DNA from: an uncultured Aliarcobacter sp.
GTDB taxonomy: Bacteria; Campylobacterota; Campylobacteria; Campylobacterales; Arcobacteraceae
DNA length: 9,166 nt
Reading direction: 5' to 3'
Assembly (NCBI GenBank): GCA_947629065.1
Contig: CANRCH010000068.1
Coordinates: forward strand, 1-9,166
Shown in pieces: positions 5,736 to 9,166 of this stretch. Each line of letters starts with the position of its first letter. The stretch's first letter is position 1. The notes beneath the pieces are model-generated. The model was not told where the DNA came from. It was given only the letters and a program-made list of their open reading frames with translations, and searched no databases. Made by a program: the position numbers and the translations under genes.

Positions 5736-6904
5736 TTATGCTAGTTTTGGTTGAAAATTCTCACTTTCAGTTTTAACCATCATATTAAAAATATTTTGTT
5801 GTTTCTGTGCATTCAGTTTATCGTGTTCAAGTTTTAAAATTCTTGGGTCGATGTAATGTTTTTCAGTAATTTTAGAACCTTTTGAATGTCCCATTACTTT
5901 TTGAATATCTTCTAAATTTTCACCACCAAAACTCATAACTGATGCATAAGACCTTCTTGTTGCATATAATGTTTTATATTCAACATTTATTTCTTTTAGT
6001 AGTGGTTTTAAATGATAATCTACAATAGTTTTTGACTCTCTGTAATATCTACCATCTTTATTAATAAAAAGCCATTCATCTGATGGTCTTACTTCATAAT
6101 AGTTTTTTAGTAGTTTTACTAAATCTGGAAAAAGTTGAATTTTTCTAAAATGATTTTTATTACTCAATGACTTTTCATTTTGTTCTGAAATGATACCTTT
6201 TGTAATACTTCTTTTAAGTGATAGTTTTTCTTTTTCAAAATCAAAATCACTCCATTTTAAAGCCATACATTCACCAGTTCTAAGTCCTAATTTAAAAGAT
6301 AATTCCATAAAAATTTTGAACCAACCTTTTGCATTATTTAGAATAAGAGATATTTCCTCTGTTGTATAAGCTTGTGTATTTTTTGGAACATAAGATAAAT
6401 CTATTGATTTTACACTTCTTGATTGAACAGGATTTTTTTCAACTAAATCATTATCATAAGCGTAATCAAATATAATATTTAAAAGATTTTTAATTCTTTT
6501 AATTCTATCGTTACATACTTCTTTTTTTTGTTTTTCTAATAGATTTACAATATCAAGAGGTTTAATATCTTGTAGTGTAAATCTTTTAAAAGTTGGTAAA
6601 ATTCTATTTCTAAAAAGTCTTTCAAGTTCTTCTTGACTTGATTTTTGTCTTCTTGAACTTGTAAGTTCTAATACCATATTGCTAAACTGTTCAAAGTTAT
6701 TTGTTGCAATAACGTTTTTTTCTTTGTCTAGTATAGAATGTAAAACATCTAATGGTTTATTTTTTTCATCCATTGTTTTGTAGTAGGACTAATTTTTTTA
6801 CCAGTTGATAATCTATATAACTTACCATCAATAGAACCGTGCACATAAATAACATTATTTCTAATTTTAAAGACCCCATCACCTTTTATTAAAATATTAC
6901 TCAT
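5736..6904 (-). pseudogene. Tyrosine recombinase/integrase, frameshifted near the N-terminus
   Basis: The catalytic part is open from 6773 to the stop at 5736 (345 aa). It carries the tyrosine-recombinase residues Arg165 (LGLRTGE), probably Lys211, Arg273 in LYATRRSYAS (Tyr replaces the usual first His, as in many phage integrases), His296 in VMGHSKG and the nucleophile Tyr307 in EKHYID. The SAM-like core-binding region is at about residues 28-115. The true start is ATG at 6904, with a perfect AAGGAG six bases away. From there another frame encodes the N-terminal arm-binding segment (GVFKIRNNVIYVHGSIDGKL, then YRLSTGKK) and then QWMKKINH, stopping at 6749. A run of seven A (6766-6760, minus) sits where the frames cross. 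One extra A would give a continuous protein of 389 aa, a normal integrase length. The gene may be inactivated, phase-variable, recoded by -1 slippage or mis-sequenced. ATG at 6773 has no ribosome site. The 6904 ATG overlaps the upstream stop as ATGA. Confidence 0.85.
6760..6766 (-). other. A7 homopolymer at the integrase frame break
   Basis: Seven consecutive A on the coding (minus) strand lie where the arm-binding frame must change to the catalytic frame. Codons in the first frame read ATG AAA AAA ATA. A -1 slip with Lys-tRNA on AAA, or an eight-A tract in DNA, gives AAA AAT AAA and continues into the catalytic domain. Confidence 0.7.
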
Positions 6905-7158
6905 TTTGAACTCCTTATCAAAATAGTAATTGCTGCTTTTTGTGACGCGTACATTTTACCACCATCAATGTAATAATCTACTTCAGGTTCAAAGTTATTT
7001 ATTAAAAATTGTCTAATAGATTGTCTACTTTTACCCGTTGTTTCAGATAAATAGCTAACACTTGCTTTCTGAGGTATTAACATTTTAATCATACGTTTTA
7101 ATTCAGATAACATACCTTTTAGTTCAAGATATTCTGTTGTATTTGATATAGTATTCAT
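6901..7158 (-). CDS. Small winged-HTH protein, possible excisionase/directionality factor
   Basis: The 85-aa protein has a short N-terminal helix pair (residues 9-29), then SVSYLSETTGKSRQSIRQFL (33-52), which reads as a helix-turn-helix, and a likely wing YYIDGGKMYASQKAAITIL (62-80). This size and layout fit MerR/Xis-like or AlpA-like DNA-binding proteins of mobile elements. It lies immediately upstream of the integrase, with its stop overlapping the integrase ATG (ATGA), so the two are translationally coupled. This placement is classic for a recombination directionality factor, though an element regulator is equally possible. The ribosome site is GGAGAT about 10 bases upstream of the ATG. 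It follows the methyltransferase remnant after 25 bases and probably shared its promoter, which the IS insertion has now separated from it. Confidence 0.7.
   Translation of the reverse strand: MNTISNTTEYLELKGMLSELKRMIKMLIPQKASVSYLSETTGKSRQSIRQFLINNFEPEVDYYIDGGKMYASQKAAITILIRSSK
6911..6916 (-). promoter_or_regulatory. Strong Shine-Dalgarno fixing the integrase start at 6904
   Basis: AAGGAG on the minus strand lies exactly six bases before ATG at 6904 and inside the end of the winged-HTH gene. No comparable signal precedes the ATG at 6773, so translation of the integrase is expected to begin at 6904, upstream of the frame break. Confidence 0.75.
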
Positions 7159-7183
7159 TGTATTTTATCTCCATTCTTATTTT

Positions 7184-7834
7184 TTAAGAAACTTTTTTTA
7201 TTTCAATTGTTTTAAATTTAAAAATATTCATAGACTTAAATTTTTCTTCAATTCTATTTTTGAACATAAGAATTTCAACACATTTTTTTCCAACAGTTCC
7301 ATTTTTGTAAATTACATCTTTTTTTACATAGTTATAATTTTCATTACTTGCGAAATTCTCAAGGTGAGGGTTGTGATTGTTGTAATAAATAAATGAATAT
7401 TTACCATCTTTAATTTTATTTAAAAGTTCTCTGTGATTAAAATCATTGATACCATAGTTATATTTACAAGATAAAAAATCCTTAGAACTAGAAACCTCTT
7501 CATAATTAACATAAGGAGGGTCAAATAAAACAAGTGCAGTAGAATCATTTTTTATTTTATTAAGAACTGCTTCATATTTTTTGATAGTAAATTTAATATT
7601 TCCTAAATTGAAGATTTTATTATATATCTCCACTTTGTTAATAATTAAAGGTATTTGTTTTAATTTGTTTTGACAATAACAAAATGTAAATGTATTAGAT
7701 TCATTATTCATATTAAAAGATAACATTCCACCTTGTGTATTATGAATTAAATATAAAAATAATGCAGCTCTTTTTGGGTTTAATCTTTTTTTGATTTCTA
7801 GTTCTCTAAATTCATTATGTAATTTTTCAAATAA
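7184..7834 (-). pseudogene. D12-class N6-adenine DNA methyltransferase, 5' end removed by an IS
   Basis: The remaining frame carries the catalytic motif DPPY (in VLFDPPYVNY, about 7522-7511) and a downstream FIYYNNHNPH segment. The end VEILMFKN matches the closing strand of Dam/D12-type adenine methyltransferases, which use SAM to methylate adenine in a specific site. Coding resemblance continues upstream of the first ATG (7726) through NPKRAALFLYLIHNTQGG. That corresponds to the conserved 'RAALFLYLN...' region before the target-recognition part, and it runs back to FEKLHNEFRELE at the IS boundary, 7834. Beyond 7834 lies IS sequence. The missing N-terminus would include the SAM-binding FxGxG motif, so the product is very probably inactive. 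No start codon with a ribosome site is evident. It could be an orphan phage-type or restriction-associated methyltransferase; no nuclease gene is seen here. Confidence 0.8.
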
Positions 7835-7847
7835 TATAATACCCCAA
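7835..7847 (+). repeat. Left terminal inverted repeat of the IS
   Basis: TATAATACCCCAA is the exact reverse complement of 9154-9166. The first six bases are also a consensus -10 hexamer, which matters for the junction promoter formed when the ends are joined. Confidence 0.85.
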
Positions 7848-7852
7848 GAAAA

Positions 7853-7881
7853 TTGAACAAATATTTTTAAATTTATATTCT
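7853..7881 (+). promoter_or_regulatory. Probable transposase promoter inside the left IS end
   Basis: TTGAAC (7853-7858) and TATTCT (7876-7881) are separated by 17 bases, a good fit to a weak sigma-70 promoter. It would start transcription about 30 bases before the transposase ATG. A second TATAAT at 7902-7907 is too close to the ATG to leave a normal leader. Confidence 0.45.
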
Positions 7882-7920
7882 CTTAGAGTAAAATTAGAAG
7901 ATATAATCAAAGGGTAAAAT

Positions 7921-9102
7921 ATGAGTAGAAAAATGACACAATATAGTGCAGAATTTAAAACTAAAATAGTATTGGAAGTTTTAAAAGGTGAAAAGACTAT
8001 TAATGAAATAGCGAGTGAATATAATATTATTCCAAAAAATATTCAGAACTGGAAAAATATATTTTTAGCAAATGCTGTTGTAGCTATGGAGCCAGCAAAG
8101 GCAGTTAAAGAGTATAAGGAAGAGATAGATAAGCTTAAAGCTAAAAATGATGAGTATGCCAAAATAGTTGGTAAATTAACAGTGGAGAATAATTGGATGT
8201 CGGGAAAGTTAAAGAGCTTGGACTCTAAAAGAAGACAATCAATTGTTGAGTTCAAGCTAAGAGATATTTCTATAACAAGACAAAGTGAGTTATTAGGTAT
8301 TGCAAGAAGTGGTTTGTATTATAATCCAAAAATCAATGAATATGAAATAATAATCAAAAATCAGATTCAAGCTATTTATAATGAGATACCTATATATGGC
8401 TATTTAAAGGTGCATAAACAACTATTAGAAGATGGTTTTACAGTATCAGCAAATACTGTACACAAATATCGAAAAGATTTAGGATTAAAAGCTGTATTGG
8501 CTGTTCGTGCACCATATACAACTAAAGGGAATAAAGAGCATCCAATATACTCATACAAATTAAAAGGCTTAAAGATTACAAGAGCAAACCAAGTTTGGTC
8601 TACAGATATTAGTTATATTCGTATCAAGGGAGGATTTGTTTATATGGCTGCAGTTATAGATTGGTATAGTAAAGCAGTATTATCATGGAGAATATCAAAC
8701 ACTATGGATACAGATTTAGTTATGAGTGTTTTAAATGAAGCATTGTCACTTTATCCTAAGCCTGAAATATTTAATACAGATCAAGGTAGCCAATATACAA
8801 GCTATATCCATACAGATAAACTAAAAGCACATGGTATAACTATTTCTATGAATGGTACTGGTAGAAGTGTTGATAATATTTGTATAGAGAGATTTTGGAG
8901 AAGTGCAAAAGTTGAGAAAATTTATCTGAATGAGTATGATAGAGTATCAATTCTAAAAGATGATGTAAAAGATTATATAAATTTTTATAATCATAAAAGA
9001 TTTCATGAAAGTTTAGAGTATAAAAAACCAATGGAAGTATATTTTAATAGTATGAAAATAAATGATAATAATTATAGTTTAAAAAGTGAAAATGTAGCAT
9101 AA
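7921..9102 (+). CDS. IS3-family transposase, single-frame OrfAB fusion
   Basis: The 393-aa protein joins the two usual IS3 products in one frame. Residues 1-50 form the OrfA HTH_Tnp_1 domain (QYSAEFKTKIVLEVLKGEKTINEIASEYNI...IQNWK). Residues 60-100 are a coiled-coil, leucine-zipper-like linker. From about 103 the OrfB part begins (KRRQSIVEFKLRDISITRQSELLGIARSGLYY), with the HTH_21 region at about 143-195 (IYGYLKVHKQL). The rve integrase core is at about 220-375. The catalytic triad is Asp229 (VWSTDISYI), Asp287 (IFNTDQGSQYTS) and Glu323 (CIERFWRSAKVE), with exactly 35 residues between the last two. The C-terminal YNHKRFHESLEYKKPMEVYF is typical. Most IS3 elements need -1 frameshifting to make OrfAB; here none is needed. 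AAAGGG at 7909-7914 is the ribosome site. The gene appears intact, so transposition is probably possible. Confidence 0.95.
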   Translation: MSRKMTQYSAEFKTKIVLEVLKGEKTINEIASEYNIIPKNIQNWKNIFLANAVVAMEPAKAVKEYKEEIDKLKAKNDEYAKIVGKLTVENNWMSGKLKSLDSKRRQSIVEFKLRDISITRQSELLGIARSGLYYNPKINEYEIIIKNQIQAIYNEIPIYGYLKVHKQLLEDGFTVSANTVHKYRKDLGLKAVLAVRAPYTTKGNKEHPIYSYKLKGLKITRANQVWSTDISYIRIKGGFVYMAAVIDWYSKAVLSWRISNTMDTDLVMSVLNEALSLYPKPEIFNTDQGSQYTSYIHTDKLKAHGITISMNGTGRSVDNICIERFWRSAKVEKIYLNEYDRVSILKDDVKDYINFYNHKRFHESLEYKKPMEVYFNSMKINDNNYSLKSENVA

Positions 9103-9145
9103 GGTAACTGGTGTTTAAAGGAATAAAGATTTAGAAAAAATTGTC

Positions 9146-9151
9146 TTGACA
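9146..9151 (+). promoter_or_regulatory. Outward-facing -35 box in the right IS end
   Basis: A perfect TTGACA points out of the element, with 15 bases left to the IS tip. A -10 in flanking DNA 2-3 bases beyond the tip, or the TATAAT of the abutted left end in a circle, would complete a promoter. IS911 and IS2 are known to form such junction promoters. Confidence 0.6.
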
Positions 9152-9153
9152 TT

Positions 9154-9166
9154 TTGGGGTATTATA
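9154..9166 (-). repeat. Right terminal inverted repeat of the IS
   Basis: TTGGGGTATTATA mirrors the left end exactly. It finishes at the last base of the window, so the right flank and any target-site duplication cannot be seen. Confidence 0.8.

Larger units (their letters stand above)
5619..9166. mobile_element. Integrative element in tRNA-Leu(GAG), left end (right end not in window)
   Basis: The element starts at the tRNA fragment and runs rightwards beyond the window. Visible cargo on the minus strand is a D12-class DNA methyltransferase, a small winged-HTH protein and a tyrosine integrase. The HTH and integrase genes overlap by ATGA and the methyltransferase ends 25 bases before the HTH gene. 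An IS3-family element has landed in the methyltransferase. With a frameshifted integrase and a broken methyltransferase, the element looks unable to excise by itself. Whether it is a prophage, ICE or genomic island cannot be told from this end. The integrase lies next to the displaced fragment and not next to the rebuilt tRNA. Confidence 0.7.
7835..9166 (+). mobile_element. IS3-family insertion sequence, complete (1332 bp)
   Basis: The element is bounded by 13-bp perfect inverted repeats TATAATACCCCAA / TTGGGGTATTATA and carries one transposase gene filling most of its length. The ungapped similarity of the two ends continues weakly for about 46 bp (33 of 46 positions by hand count). Its length is normal for the family. 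It interrupts the D12 methyltransferase exactly at 7834/7835. Target duplication cannot be judged because the right flank is outside the window. The tips begin TA, not the TG common in IS3 elements, so the true ends could differ by a few bases. Confidence 0.85.

Noticed and set aside
8043..8255. Minus-strand frames of 70 aa here and 61 aa at 8846-9031
   Set aside because: Both are antisense shadows within the transposase gene.
1..9166. CRISPR array or tandem repeats
   Set aside because: No regularly spaced direct repeats of 20 bp or more were seen; recurrent A and T runs reflect base composition.

Overview
The window is a very AT-rich piece of bacterial DNA. Its TATAAT-type -10 boxes lack clear -35 boxes, its ribosome sites are AGGA-like, and its proteins are rich in Lys, Ile and Phe. 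Together these point to a member of the Campylobacterota, most likely an Arcobacter/Aliarcobacter relative. The genus is an inference from sequence style, not a database result.

Positions 1-5618 look like ordinary chromosome. A gene start runs off the left edge on the minus strand. A secreted hypothetical protein (145-771, +) meets tail-to-tail a minus-strand run: a small HTH regulator (3930-4160), proA of proline biosynthesis (2647-3885) and a GH17 beta-glucan-type enzyme with a large membrane domain (768-2639). A divergent AT-rich promoter region around 4161-4284 contains a 9-bp palindrome. From it a plus-strand group runs rightwards: a 37-aa small ORF, two unrecognised small proteins (93 aa and 129 aa, the latter with two membrane segments) and an RNase H-fold protein with its active-site acids present.

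At 5619-5671 the RNase H gene runs into the 3' portion of a tRNA-Leu(GAG) gene on the minus strand. The fragment starts at the anticodon loop and ends with an encoded CCA. The 5' half is absent, and its place is taken by foreign DNA carrying a tyrosine integrase. This is the signature of an attachment site: an integrative element occupies the tRNA gene and extends rightwards past the window end.

The element's visible part is a minus-strand gene string: a D12-class adenine DNA methyltransferase, a small winged-HTH protein (possible excisionase) and the integrase. Two of the three are damaged. The integrase reading frame breaks at a run of seven A, separating its N-terminal arm-binding domain (with a perfect SD) from the catalytic part. 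The methyltransferase has lost its N-terminus to an IS3-family insertion sequence.

The IS (7835-9166, 1332 bp) is complete, with 13-bp perfect terminal inverted repeats and a single uninterrupted OrfA-OrfB transposase with intact DDE residues. Its right end carries a consensus TTGACA and its left end starts with TATAAT, so joining the ends in a circle would create a strong promoter, as known for IS911 and IS2. The window ends exactly at the right IS tip, which may be a contig break.
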